Assembly (NCBI RefSeq): GCF_036320965.1
Contig: NC_092276.1
Location: 10,468,298-10,532,297 of the forward strand
Reading direction: 5' to 3'
Origin: Panulirus ornatus
Taxonomy: Eukaryota; Arthropoda; Malacostraca; Decapoda; Palinuridae
DNA: 64,000 nt
Below are positions 23,681-36,261 of this stretch, piece by piece. The translations under genes were made by a program, and so were the position numbers. Numbering within the stretch: the stretch's first letter is position 1; every line of letters begins with the position of its first letter. The notes below the pieces were generated by a model, which was given only the letters and a program-made list of their open reading frames with translations, was not told the origin of the DNA and ran no database searches.

Positions 23681-24730
23681 TGAGATACTCCCAAATTGAC
23701 GTTGGATCTGAACTGGAAAATGAGTTTGAGTAAATAAAAGACAGACCAGCCTCCATTATTACAGAATTGGAATCTGTCTGATCAATAGATAAAAGTGAAT
23801 TTCCATCCTGATACAAGAAGGCAGATGCATAATGCTCGGGTAGTAGGAAACAAAAAAATATGCTTAGCTTCCATTAAATACTTTACAATACTTCGAAAAT
23901 AGTTGTTTTTACGTGGAGGAAATTACACACTTTTCTTTTTTTTTTACCTTAATGATAATGATAGTATTTTACGCCTGTTAATGGCTACCCTGCTTTTCTT
24001 TTTTTTTTTTTTTTGAGTGTGTATAACAAGAGGATACGATTCGCATTTTGACGTGCCCCTCAAAAATTGAGTTAGAAAATGTATGTAATGGGATGATGAT
24101 GATGATGATGATGGTGCGTTTTAGTCCTAGCCAACGTGAGAAATGATGCTCAGGTGTGAGATTCGGTCAATACAGAGGTGTTAAAAATCATCCTTATTTT
24201 TTTTTAAGCACTGTGAAAGGGATGTGAGTGAAGTGATTTTTTGTTGAGCGCAATTAGTTCGTAGTGACTATTAAGCCTTTTAGGTTATGGTTAATGAAGA
24301 TAACAGCATTACTAAAAGTTTGAAAATTACAGCGAAATATTACGTTCCTCTCAAAGATACAAAATGAATATGAAATTCGAGACTTTAAGATCTTTTCTCA
24401 TTCATTTTGCATCGTTACGTTCTGACAGAAACTAAAAGTTTTCGCTCTGTTCATTTTTTCATGGACGTAACGAATACGCAAATCACTGCAAAGGAACTGA
24501 AAATGTTATGTAATGAGACGTTATAACATTTTCCTTCAGAACGACCAATTACAGTCTTATTTCAGGCGAAGCAACAAGTAGGGTTAACTATGGCTTACTG
24601 ACGCTCAGGTCTTGAAACTGAGCAGCTATGGTGCTCAAGGCACAATAAGTTCAGTAACACTGAGTAATGACTTGTTTGAAGGCGAGATATTATGCCCTTT
24701 TCAAAACTAGAGAATCCAGACGTGGCTAGA
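23681..24730. other. Anonymous AT-rich stretch
   Basis: Poly-T runs at about 23935-23946 and 23999-24014 and a short GAT run near 24092-24110. No gene is recognised. Confidence 0.55.
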
Positions 24731-24938
24731 TGTCCTTTGCGAGAACAAGTTATCGTAAAATGTAAACTGTAGTAGAACTAAAGAAATGAAAATACATGTA
24801 AAAAGAAGAGAGGAAGAGTGTGAAAATAGTCCTCTGTCCTTTGCGAGAACAAGTTGTCGTAAAATGTAAACTGTAGTAGAACTAGAGAAATGAAAATACA
24901 TGTAAAAAGAAGAGAGGAAGAGTGTGAAAATATTCCTC
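24731..24938. repeat. 104-bp tandem duplication
   Basis: 'tgtcctttgcgagaacaagt' starts at 24731 and 24835. The units differ at only a few positions (for example 'ttatcg' against 'ttgtcg', 'actaaag' against 'actagag'), so the duplication is recent. Confidence 0.96.
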
Positions 24939-25221
24939 TCCCAGCTGAAAAAAATTGATTGGTAGAAAACGTGAAGCTATAATCTATAAAGAACAAGAAG
25001 AAGAAGAAACCTCGAGGTTGAGGGTCACCAAGGTGTTGATGATGAGGATTTTCTTTGTGACGTTTTTGATCGGTTTTTGTAGGATAGACTTGTGAGTGTT
25101 GCTATCTGGAGCAGGAGCCACGCCTTGGGCAGAGGTTGCCGATCTTCGTAAAAGATTCTTACCTTGCTGTCCAGTTCAGCTCCTCTGGCTTATACAATAC
25201 TAGTGTTACCTTTTTATGGGG

Positions 25222-25330
25222 GTTACTTTAGTTACTTTACCAGCATCATCTACTTCTTGGCCTGAACCTTTTTTATGTGTTACTTTAGTTACTTTACCAG
25301 CATCATCTACTTCTTGGCCTGAGAGTGAGC
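25222..25330. repeat. 57-bp tandem duplication
   Basis: 'ttactttagttactttacca' begins at 25223 and 25280. Both copies continue 'gcatcatctacttcttggcc' without a visible difference. Confidence 0.95.
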
Positions 25331-25439
25331 ACATGAGGACGACCCCTGATCCTGATGCTGATCGTGGCGCTGGTTCGACCCCTCGAGTATTATCTCGTGA
25401 CCTTTGACCTGATCCTCTTTAAACGTCATGTCAGAGACC

Positions 25440-25870
25440 AGGGCACAGCATATACGAGAATTCATACCGTCATGGTCAAGGGTCGCCCATTGTGTTCAGG
25501 TATCGAAGCGTCGTATTCAATGATCGTACCGTCGGGCTCAAGTATCGAAGCGTCGTACTCAGTGATCGTACCGTCGAGCTCAAGTATCGAAGCGTCGTAC
25601 TCAGTGATCGTACCGTCAAGCTCAAGTATCGAAGCGTCGTATTCAATGATCGTACCGTCGGGCTCAAGTATCGAAGCGTCGTACTCAATAATCGTACCGT
25701 CAAGCTCAAGTATCGAAGCGTCGTATTCGGTGATCGTACCGTCAAGCTCAAGTATCGAAGCGTCGTACTCAGTAATCGTACCGTCGAGCTCAAGTATCGA
25801 AGCGTCGTGCTCAAGCGTCGCACCATCGCGTTCAGGTGTCGTACCGTCGTGCTCAAGCAGGTGAAGCGTC
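25440..25870. repeat. 42-bp minisatellite, about 8-9 units
   Basis: 'tatcgaagcgtcgta.tc' recurs at 25501, 25543, 25585 and every 42 bp to 25795. Each unit is two related 21-bp halves built on 'gtcgta.tca' and 'atcgtaccgtc'. All frames on both strands tend to be open (14-residue repeats such as YRSVVFNDRTVGLK), which is a property of the unit. Related sequence in opposite orientation lies at 27041-27380. Confidence 0.94.
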
Positions 25871-26157
25871 GTGGTCAGTGGTCGAAGCCTCGACCTCAAA
25901 GTTTCGCATCGTGATCCACAGGGATTTTGTGACAAATGTACGACTTTGACGACCACTTGGCCTACCTCTTTACTTCCACTGATGTTCTTTATTTTCTGTT
26001 TCTCTCTTTATTTATGTTTACATAAAAATAAACCACTTTAGACCCATTCGCCTGGATCCGTTACGCTCATAGAAGGATCGGGAAACAAATTGAAGGATTT
26101 TATGATTCCTGTTTCCCTTTTCTGTCATTTTTTTTCATTCTCCTCTTGCCTTCATTT

Positions 26158-26160
<3 letters not shown>

Positions 26161-26240
<80 letters not shown>
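26161..26240. repeat. (AT)n microsatellite
   Basis: An uninterrupted TA run adjoining the 3' end of a SINE-like copy. Confidence 0.98.
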
Positions 26241-26698
<458 letters not shown>

Positions 26699-26769
<71 letters not shown>

Positions 26770-26775
26770 TATATA
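26699..26775. repeat. (AT)n microsatellite
   Basis: A TA run with one 'atacat' break at the truncated 5' end of SINE-like copy 3. Confidence 0.97.
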
Positions 26776-27040
26776 CTGCAAAGAGCGGAAGGAGAATAAA
26801 AACAATAGGAGAGGCAAAAAGGCATTGAAAAATTCTTTTAACTTGTTTAATATCCCCGGCTGCGTGTACCGGATCCTGGCTAATGGTCGTAAAGTGTTAT
26901 TCTGTAAGAGGAACACGCACCCAAAAAAAATTAGAAAAAGGAAGAGAAAATAGAATATGCGAACAGCACTTGAGGTAGTGGAGGTCTGGTCAACCTTATG
27001 GTCATTGTCGTGTACCTGTATTGGATCCGTGAAGGCAATG

Positions 27041-27380
27041 ATGCATTTTTGAGCACACTGTACGACCCTTGAGGACGACGGATGACCCTTGAGCACGACG
27101 GACGACCTTTGAGCACAATGTACGACCCTTGAGGACGACGGATGACCCTTGAGGACGACGGACGACCTTTGAGCACAATGTACGACCCTTGAGCACAGTG
27201 TATGACCCTTGAGAACGACAGATGACCCTTGAGCACGACGGACGACCCTTGAGCACAATGTACGACCTTTGAGCACAATGTACGACCCTTTAGGACAACG
27301 GATGGCCCTTGAGCACGACAGACGACCCTTGAACACGACAGACGACCCTTGAGCACAATGTACGACCCTTGAGCACAGCG
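27041..27380. repeat. 20-bp minisatellite, 17 units
   Basis: Units of 20 bp with core 'tacgacccttgagcacaatg'. The line 27061-27120 holds exactly three units. Two unit endings (acaatg and acgacg) interleave irregularly. Minus-strand frames of 84-292 codons across it are artefacts of the stop-free unit. The reverse complement resembles the 42-bp array at 25440. Confidence 0.95.
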
Positions 27381-27444
27381 ATGTGAACGTTTATATAAAT
27401 GGCCCTTTCTCTAGCTATGATTCTAAAGATCGGGTCGAAGATAA

Positions 27445-27575
27445 TATTACCCCAGAGTCTTACCCTCACATGAATTCAGGGGTCGAACCATCGTATTCAA
27501 GGATCGCACGACCGTTCTCAGGTGTCGTACCGTCGTACTCACACACCCATACCGTCATGATCAAGGATCATACCA
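27445..27575. repeat. Diverged 21-bp-type repeats (gtcgtactcaaggatcgtacc)
   Basis: Several diverged units such as 'atcgtattcaaggatcgcac' and 'gtcgtaccgtcgtactcaca' match the half-units of the 25440-25870 array, in plus orientation. Confidence 0.7.
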
Positions 27576-27579
27576 TATA

Positions 27580-28253
<674 letters not shown>

Positions 28254-28611
28254 CCTCTCGAGCGCTGCCGTCATCCGCATTCGTGTTCTCGCATTCAACA
28301 ACGACAGCTGGGGGTCGTAATGACCATATACGTTCTGTGGTGGGTTCGTCGACCTCGAGAGGAATGTGTTTGGCACACTCGTGGTCGCGTATACGTTGCA
28401 TCTCGCTGAGTAAACCTCCACTTGTCTGGTCCTCGGTCAACAGTGGGGAAGGAGGGGTAGAATTTGTCTTTCCTCAGACCCACTGGGACTCGCTAACAGC
28501 CTTCACATACTCGAAGTTTACGGTCAGGTGCTTTGGCTCTTTGTGCTGAACTGCTGGGCATTTGTTTCGTGGCGCTACACATGATAGCAATGAATTGAGC
28601 AATATATATTT

Positions 28612-28893
28612 TTTTTATCTCTTCACATACTCTCAAGATAAAAGTCTTTACATATATTCTTGTTTTCACTAGATTTGTTTCTTTTTTAACTCTTCATATA
28701 CTCGGAAGATAAAAGTCTTAACATATATTCTTGTTTTCACTAGATTTGTTTCTTTTTTTAACTCTTCATATACTCTCAAGATAAAAGTGTTTACATATAC
28801 CCTTGTTTTCACTAGATTTGTTTCTTTTTTAACTCTTCATATACTCTCAAGATTAAAGTGTTTACATATATTCTTGTTTTCACTAGATTTGTT
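28612..28893. repeat. 71-72-bp minisatellite, 4 units
   Basis: 'cttca.atactc' at 28621, 28692, 28764 and 28835 starts units containing 'gataaaagtctttacatata' and 'cttgttttcactagatttgt'. The length difference comes from a poly-T stretch. Confidence 0.95.
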
Positions 28894-29117
28894 ACAATTT
28901 GTTCTTTAGAATGAGATAGATAGGTTTCACAAGTACTATTTGCGTCCATGATTGGAGACTCTGGTTTTGATAAAAGATACAAGATCGTCATGATATAAAT
29001 AGAAGACGATGGTCTTCACTCTGTAGCTTTTCTGCTCTTGTCGTCCACCTTTGGTTTAGAGCTCTGATGAAAGAGCTGGTGATCGTCGTCATTCGTGGAA
29101 ACATCAGTGATACGAAG

Positions 29118-29120
<3 letters not shown>

Positions 29121-29200
<80 letters not shown>
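29121..29200. repeat. (TC)n microsatellite
   Basis: An uninterrupted CT run of 40 units. Confidence 0.98.
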
Positions 29201-29202
<2 letters not shown>

Positions 29203-29549
29203 GTACACTCTGAATGATAGATTTCAAAAGATCCTCCCAAATAGAGTGGCGGTGCTCCTTCCGAATATGCCTATTGCTGGATCCCAACCAATCCACTACG
29301 ACTTGTCCCATCCTCTCAAGGCGGAGGAGGAAACGTATATCTGAAAATATAAAGGATAGAACGAATTGACATCTTAGGCATTAGCCCAAAGTGGTGTGGT
29401 GGTTCTATATTCTATAATACTAAAAGCTTTATGGCACGTAAATCTCGGGTCTCTTTCCATATAGCAGTGAATGGGAAAGGGTTGTTGAGACTGATCTGTT
29501 ATGTGGCTCGGCCAGAGAGTAACAGTTCGTCTTTAGGGACGCCCAGAAT

Positions 29550-30030
29550 GTACAAAAGGTCACTTTTCACGTCTGTCTAAACTCTGCAAAGGTCAACAAC
29601 AGCAGTGCTAGTTGAAGTGAATAAAGGTCACCTTTAGTGACATCTAGAATTTGCAGTCACCTTCAAAGGCACTTAAAGGTTACAGTGACCGTCTTCAGGG
29701 CCAACTACAATCCATGAGGTCAATATTAGGGTCAACTGGAGTGTATAAAGGTTAACCTGAAGGCTAAAAGAGAATGGTCATCGTCAGGGCTAATAAGAAT
29801 GGAAATGGTTACTTTCAAGGTCAGACAGTAAGATTGCAGAAATGTCACCATCAGGGACCAGTCAAGGTGTACAAAGGTCACCATCAGAGTTAGGAGGACT
29901 ACGCTGAAAATGACCTTCATGGCCAGTTATAGTATGCAAATGTTACCTTCAGTGCTGAGGTCACCTTCAGTGGAAAGGTCACTTTCAACGCAAGGGTCAC
30001 CTTCAATGCAAAGGTCACTTTCAGACCCAT
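29550..30030. repeat. Diverged minisatellite rich in AGGTCA
   Basis: Variants of 'aaaggtcacctt.ag' recur throughout. They are irregular (about 35-45 bp) to 29930 and regular (18 bp) at about 29950-30022 ('aaggtcactttcaacgca' type). Several are AAAGGTCA, and one is TCAAGGTCA at about 29816. Confidence 0.8.
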
Positions 30031-30184
30031 CTAGGCATGTGTGTGGGACATAGATGTTTATGTATCACGTCATTTAGTCTCTCAAAGCAATAATAAGAAA
30101 ATATATAACCTGGAATGCTTTCCATTTTGCACTAAAGGAGACGTTAAAACAAGATGTATTTAACATAAACTTTTCACAACTAAA

Positions 30185-30760
30185 CACAACTGTTCGTGTC
30201 TGGTTGTCATGGTATGTGACAGCCACAGGCCATAACCTGAAACTGCTTGGTTGGTATCCTTCGTGCTAACCACAGGTCAGCTGTATTGTTTGCTATGGTG
30301 TATACCAACGATAACTTGTTTTCTCAAGCTGTTTGATAATGTTGTTTGTATCAATCTCAGGTCGTTTTAGCTGCTACTTTTTGTATCAACTGCAGTCTGT
30401 TTACATAAACTATTTGTTTGCTCTCGTTTGTACCAACCACAAGATTTGGTTTGTTTACTAACATGTTTGCCAGCCATAGGGCGTGGTCTTAAGATGTTAA
30501 TTACTATTGCCTTTACCAACCATAGACCGTATTCTTAAAGTTGTTTACGTACTGTTGTTTGTACGAACCACAGATCATGGTTTCAAATTTTGTTTGCTAC
30601 TGTTTGTACCGACCACAAGCGCGTGGTCTCATGCTGTTTGCTTGGTGGTAACTGAGAGCATTATGATATGTTTTCCATGGTTATTTCAAGTATAGAAGTG
30701 TTTGAACATCTGAACTTTCAATTTCAAAACAAATTGTTTGTGTCAATCGCAGTTCATAGT
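30185..30760. repeat. Diverged minisatellite (gtttgtaccaaccacag type)
   Basis: About nine diverged units of 50-65 bp, each with 'gtttgta.caa.cacag' followed by 'tggt.t.a..ctgtttgct'. No gene is recognised inside. Confidence 0.75.
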
Positions 30761-30847
30761 TTCAGACTTAAGTCATGATCTCCAGCAAACAGTAGACTCC
30801 TGTCACGACCTTCAACAGACAAACAACACTGGGAAAGGAAGTAATAA

Positions 30848-30853
<6 letters not shown>

Positions 30854-30929
<76 letters not shown>
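30854..30929. repeat. (TC)n microsatellite, locus 1 of a paralogous pair
   Basis: A CT run of about 38 units. It is followed by a unique spacer that also occurs after the CT run at 34629-34699. Confidence 0.98.
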
Positions 30930-30934
<5 letters not shown>

Positions 30935-30956
30935 CTTCTCTTTTGCTCCTCTTTTT

Positions 30957-31556
30957 CGTCTTCTTCTTCTTCTTCTTCTTCTTCTTCTTCTTCTTCTTCT
31001 TCTTCTTTTTCGTCTTCGTCTTCTTCTTCCTCTTCTTCTTTTTCTTCTTCTTCTTCTTCTTCTTCTTCTTCTTCTTCTTCTTCTTCTTCTTCTTTTTCTT
31101 CTTTTTCGTCTTCTTCTTCTTCTTTTTCGTATTCTTCTTCTTCTTCTTTTTCGTCTTCGTCTTCTTCTTCTTCTTTTTCGTCTTCGTCTTCTTCTTCTTC
31201 CTTTTCTTCTTCTTCTTCTTCCTTTCCTTCTTCTTCTTCTTCTTCTTCTTCTTCTTCTTCTTCTTCTTCGTCTTCTTCTTCTTCGTCTTCTTCTTCTTCT
31301 TCTTCTTCTTCTTCTTCTTCTTCTTCTTCTTCTTCCTTTTCTTCTTCTTCTTCTTCGTCTTCTTCTTCTTCGTCTTCTTCTTCTTCTTCTTCTTCTTCTT
31401 CTTCTTCTTCTTCTTCTTCCTTTTCTTCTTCTTCTTCTTCTTCTTCTTCTTCTTCTTCTTCTTCTTCGTCTTCGTCTTCTTCTTCTTCATCCTCTTCTTC
31501 ATCTTCATCTTCTTCTTCTTCTTCTTCTTCTTCTTCTTCTTCTTCTTCTTCTTCTC
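30957..31556. repeat. (TTC)n / (GAA)n trinucleotide array, about 600 bp
   Basis: About 200 TTC units, regularly broken by 'tttttc' and 'gtc' variants. The minus strand is almost pure purine. Frames of 231-339 codons read as L, F or K runs and are not genes. Confidence 0.98.
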
Positions 31557-32507
31557 CTTTGCTATCTTTATCACCTTCTTATTTTTCATTTCTTTATTGC
31601 AGTTATCCTTATGTCTCCTACCATTTTCCTTCTGTTGAGTTTTGATTTTTTTTTTCCAACCCACGTTCTCGCTTCCTTCTTCTCTCTTTTTTTTTTCTGT
31701 AATCGTCCCTTCTTCGCTCACATTTTCCTTCATTCTTTACAGTTTTCTTTTCTTTAATTCACGACCTTCTGAGCATCCAGTGTGTCAGTTATTATCAAAA
31801 ACACTAACGCAATAATTACTGATAATCAATGTTGTAATATAATCCTTTATTCATGCGTGCCATTATTGCTTATTTTTTTTTCCCCGAACGGGAAAGAAAT
31901 GACCCGTTTTTATTTTCTACCCAAAAACGCTTATTACAGTTTTGTGAGACTGAAATTGGGGCGTAATTCTGCTTAATTCGCTGAATTTACCGCACTGTTT
32001 TTAAAAAGTTACCAAATTTAGGTTTTGCATTTTGTTTTTCGCATTTTCAACATTTGCCAGAATGGTCTCGTTGCAGGAGCAATGCAGTGAATACAGAATG
32101 TAAGTGTAGGATTACAAAGGGGAGGTGGGGGGGAAATTACAGACTTCAGGAAGCAGGAGAAGTCGTCTGCTGTACGATCTATCCTGTGTCTCACCTCTGG
32201 TCAACCTCCTCCTCCTCCTCCTTCACCTTCTCCTCTCCTCCTTCTCCTCCTCCGTCTCTCACGGATCTTGGCCGATCTCTTCGTCGTGTTGAGGTGTTTG
32301 TTGTGTTCACTCAGGACGAAGGCCAGCATTGGATGGCCACTCGTCAACACCGACGGATATAAATATGATAAACAGGCGACTAGATTAACTCCTTATTGAC
32401 CTTAAGTTTGGTTTGGTTCGGTTGGGTATATAGGTTGAAACAGATCAGGTTAGGTTAGGCTGTCCTGGAGTCGAACCTAGTCTACCGAGAATGGTAAAAT
32501 TGTTTCC

Positions 32508-32509
<2 letters not shown>
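31557..32509. other. Anonymous stretch
   Basis: T-rich to about 31990. A CCT-rich patch lies at 32205-32260, with two TTAGG-type units near 32445-32458. A 102-codon frame at 32054 (+) has no recognised domain. Confidence 0.5.
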
Positions 32510-32574
<65 letters not shown>

Positions 32575-32576
32575 GA

Positions 32577-32608
<32 letters not shown>
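32510..32608. repeat. Compound (AT)n and (GT)n
   Basis: A TA run to 32571, then 'gtggatgtga', then a GT run. Confidence 0.97.
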
Positions 32609-32924
32609 GGAGGAAAGAAAGATATCAGGACGGAAGAATGAAACTCATCCGGGGCAATTTCTTCAGTGGTCTCTTTAGCCCTCACTCCACCCCGAACCCC
32701 CACCCCGAAACCCCCTCGGGGTCCTGAGCCAAGTCGAGTGGTCCTCGTCGAGAGAGACCAAATACTTCACTTAGTAGAGCGCTGAGCGGGAGCTGCCGGA
32801 GGAGGGAGTGAGGAGCAGATGAAGGAGACAATATGAAGGACACGAGAGCTAAAGCCAAAGGTTATCCACGCATCTCCTGACCTCCTGATTACTCTACTAT
32901 TAGGCAGTGGGGGAGGAAATAGCC

Positions 32925-33444
32925 ATGAGGGGTTGAGAATGGTTCAGTTTTAGGTAATGAACAGACAAGAAGAGTTAAGAACGGGTCAGTTTTAGGTGAA
33001 AAATAGCTAAGAGGATTTAAGAATGGTTCAGTTTTAGGTGATAAATAGCCAAGAGGATTTAAGAACGGTTCAGTTTTAGGTGATAAATAGCCAGGAGGAT
33101 TTAAGAACGGTTCAGTTTTAGGTGAAAAATAGCCAAGAGGATTTAAGAATGGTTCGGTTTTAGGTGAAAAGTAGCCAAGGGTATTTAAGAATGGTTCAGT
33201 TTTAGGTTATAATTACCCTAGGGGATTTAAGAATGGTTCAGTTTTAGGTGATGAATAGCCAAGAGGATTTAAGAATAGTTCAGTTTTAGGTGATAAATAG
33301 CCAAGAGGATTTATGAATGGCTTAGTTTTAGGTGATAAATAGCCAAGGGGATTTAAGAGTGGTTCACTTCTAGGCGATAAATAGCCGAGAAGAGTAAAGA
33401 ATGTTTCAGTTTTAATGATGGATAATCACTCGAGGATAAGAATA
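32925..33444. repeat. 42-bp minisatellite, 12 units in exact phase
   Basis: 'ggttcagttttagg' or a close variant begins every 42 bp from 32941 to 33403 with no length change. The rest of the unit is 'tgataaatagccaagaggat' + 'ttaagaat'. It contains in-frame stops, so it is not coding. Sequence from 33445 to about 33960 may hold very diverged units. Confidence 0.96.
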
Positions 33445-34625
33445 ACATAATTAACGACAGTTAAGTAACAGAGGAATGACGTAGTTCTAGGAGATAACGA
33501 CTTTACGAAGGAACGTAGCACTACTTTAGCTCAGACGAATAGACAGATAATTAAGGAACTTCAAGAAAAGCTTAATTTTACTCTAAATATAGATACTCAT
33601 AGGTATCACAGGGGCAAAGGAATGGTTGACCTTTAAGGCAGTAAAGATGGGTAATCAAATAGCATATTAATTACTTTACTTTTAGGCAATAAAGAAGAGT
33701 AAAGACAGCGATGAAGTCTTCTATTATAGGGAATGACGCTAGATAATCAAGGAGCACGAGAATGACTGACATTCGCTGGCAAAGATTATATAGGAAGGTG
33801 AATGATACTAGCTTAGGTTTAGATTATAATGACTCATTAACAAAGGCCGCATTAGTAATCTAGTTTTAGAGCTGTTACGACAATCAGAGAACGTAAAAAG
33901 GGAATAATTTCTGTCACTAAGATAAGAGAACATATAATCAAGGAGCCTGAGGAATCGTCCAGTCAGTCACGATAAACATTCATTGAATTTGAGAGGGATT
34001 TAATCACATTCAGGTGCAATAATCCTACAGGAGAATAAGTGGATGAATGCGGATTGATAGTGAAGAACACAACATATCTCTTTATCATCACTATTAGAAC
34101 CTTCAATTTCCTTAAAATCAACAGGACACGAACTCAGCATGTACGTCTATGGGTGTGTCTTCATCTCACAGAATTTTCTCAGAGTTTTAGAAAGTCTATC
34201 TATCGACTTTCACTGATAAGCATTGGTAAATATTTATTATAGAAATGTCTCTCAAGTCTCCTCTTAACATACCTATGTGTTGCAGATACGAGGGAAAACA
34301 GTGCCATTAATTGCCTTTCGTTTGACGTCAGTTATAACACACTTGCAAGGGAAGATGCCTTTGATCTTAGCGTAATTACAAATTATGGATGGTGGGAGCC
34401 GAGTTCTCAAACTGAGTTGAAGACTTTGTTTTTCCCTCAGTGTGACAACATCTGGAGAGTCTTCTTCTTTCTTCACCTCCTCATTATAGCGGAGAGAAAT
34501 AAGACATTTCCTTTTTAATTTTAACTTTCGTTGAATTTTTTTTTTTTATACGGCGTAATACTAGGCCATTTTCTTCTCTCCTTCTGTCTTTAATGTCTCT
34601 CTGTCTGTGTGCCCACACACACACA

Positions 34626-34627
<2 letters not shown>
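33445..34627. other. Anonymous AT-rich stretch
   Basis: No gene is recognised. Weak 'ataatcaaggag' and 'gaatgac' recurrences between 33480 and 33960 suggest decayed tandem repeats. Confidence 0.5.

Positions 34628-34628
<1 letters not shown>

Positions 34629-34699
<71 letters not shown>
34629..34699. repeat. (TC)n microsatellite, locus 2 of a paralogous pair
   Basis: A CT run of about 36 units, preceded by a short CA run and followed by the same spacer as the locus at 30854. Confidence 0.98.
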
Positions 34700-34701
<2 letters not shown>

Positions 34702-34724
34702 GTACTTTTCTTTTGCTCCTCTTT

Positions 34725-34725
34725 T

Positions 34726-34772
<47 letters not shown>

Positions 34773-34912
34773 TTCTTCTTCTTCTTTCTTCTTCTTCTTC
34801 TTTTTCTGTCTTCTTTTTCGTCTTCTTCTTTCTTCCTCTTCTTCTTCTTCTTCCTCTTCTTCTCCTTCTTCTCTATTTCGTCTTCGTCTTCTTCTTCTTC
34901 TTCCTCTTCTCA
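34725..34912. repeat. (TTC)n / (GAA)n array
   Basis: About 60 TTC units with CTC and TTTC interruptions, the shorter counterpart of the array at 30957. Confidence 0.97.
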
Positions 34913-34915
34913 AAG

Positions 34916-35470
34916 AAGATACTACTCTGTTTTCTGTTCGCTTCCTTGCTTCCTCCTTTACCCAAGCTTTTCATTGGCACGATAGCGAGCAGAGCCGTGA
35001 TAGCTAGACATGCCACCGCAGGAGGTTATCACCAATGGCATGAGAGTGTAACTGGTGTCGGCGGGAGATGGTAAAAAGCGAAGGTAACCGATAGTCACTG
35101 GGAAGGCGAGAGCCATCAGGGTACCTGACGATGTAAGATGATGTGGAGATGAGTGGTGTTGTTGGTAGCGGGCGGGAGATGATGGTAAGTGGCGATGATG
35201 ATGATGAGAATAAAGTGGATGGTGGTGATGTAAGAAATGCGATAGTGAAGGAGGACAAACGAAGGCAACGAGATGCCGCGGTGAAAACGGAGTACGTGGA
35301 AAGACTTGACCAATTGACCACAAGAGGTTCATCGAGACAACGTGTGTGAAGTGGCCTCGAGTGGAAATACAACCACGAGAGGTTTAACGAGACGATCAGC
35401 CATGGAGTATGTGAGGATAGTTGACGTGACCATCTAATCACAAGAGGTTCAACGAGCAGGATTGGATGAA

Positions 35471-35501
<31 letters not shown>

Positions 35502-35519
35502 GCGACTTAAAGCATGGGG
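34916..35519. other. Anonymous stretch with diverged 'accacaagaggttcaacgag' repeats
   Basis: 'accacaagaggttcatcgag', 'accacgagaggtttaacgag' and 'atcacaagaggttcaacgag' occur at about 35317, 35371 and 35436, with a weaker copy near 35925. This is an old repeat of irregular spacing. A short GT run lies at 35474-35499. Confidence 0.6.
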
Positions 35520-35830
35520 CAACCGACTGACTGATTGACTTTCGGGTGTGCAACGAACAGATAGATCGGCTGACTGACTCTCTCTGGGGGGGTGCAACGA
35601 AGGGGACAACTGACTGACTGACTCTCTGGGGTGCAACGAATGGGACAAACGACTGACTGACTCTCTCTGGGGTGCAACGAAGGGGACAACTGACTGACTG
35701 GCTGACTGTCTCTTGGGTGCAACGAAGGGGACAACCGACTGACTGACTGACTCTCTGGGGTGCAACGAACCGACAGATCGGCTGACTGACTCTCTCTGGG
35801 GTGCAACGAAGTGACAGATCGGCTGAGGAC
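35520..35830. repeat. 39-45-bp minisatellite, 7 units
   Basis: 'gtgcaacga' recurs at 35548, 35592, 35631, 35672, 35717, 35760 and 35801. Unit length varies with the number of GACT and CT subunits. Minus-strand frames reading SLHPRESQSV-like units are by-products. Confidence 0.94.
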
Positions 35831-36261
35831 TTTAAGAGAAAAGACAAGTTTTGCAAATACCCACAGAGGATATACCACGAGCCCATCGGCCGAGGGAAAC
35901 TGTGCGAGGCAACAAAGCAAACAACTAATCACTAAAGGTTGGACGAGATAGCCAATCAAGTGTGGCGTGTGTTTAAGGGGCAGGAGGGAGACACGACACT
36001 GCCAACGGAACGCTGGGAGCTCACACGCCACTTGCTATGCATTGGGCTGCCCTCAAAGCCCTACACTATTTGCAGAAGAAATTGAAGTTGGGGGGAAAGT
36101 ACGATAAAGAATATAGATTCTTCTCACTTTCCCCCTTGCCAATAGATTCCTCGATCTATATTCTTCAGCGTATCATCAATGTTCGTATATCAAGGATTTC
36201 ATGGCGGTGTGGTATTGTCAGATTCAATATGATGTATACAAATGAAGATACGTTAGTGGCT

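Noticed and set aside
25462..25956. Possible repeat protein on either strand of the 42-bp array (126-169 codons)
   Set aside because: Plus and minus frames are equally open and differences fall at all codon positions, so a DNA-level repeat explains it.
30738..31757. The longest open frames (231-339 codons) on both strands
   Set aside because: They are translations of the CT and TTC arrays (S/L, then L, F or K/E runs). Every frame is open because the repeat contains no stop, and composition is not protein-like.
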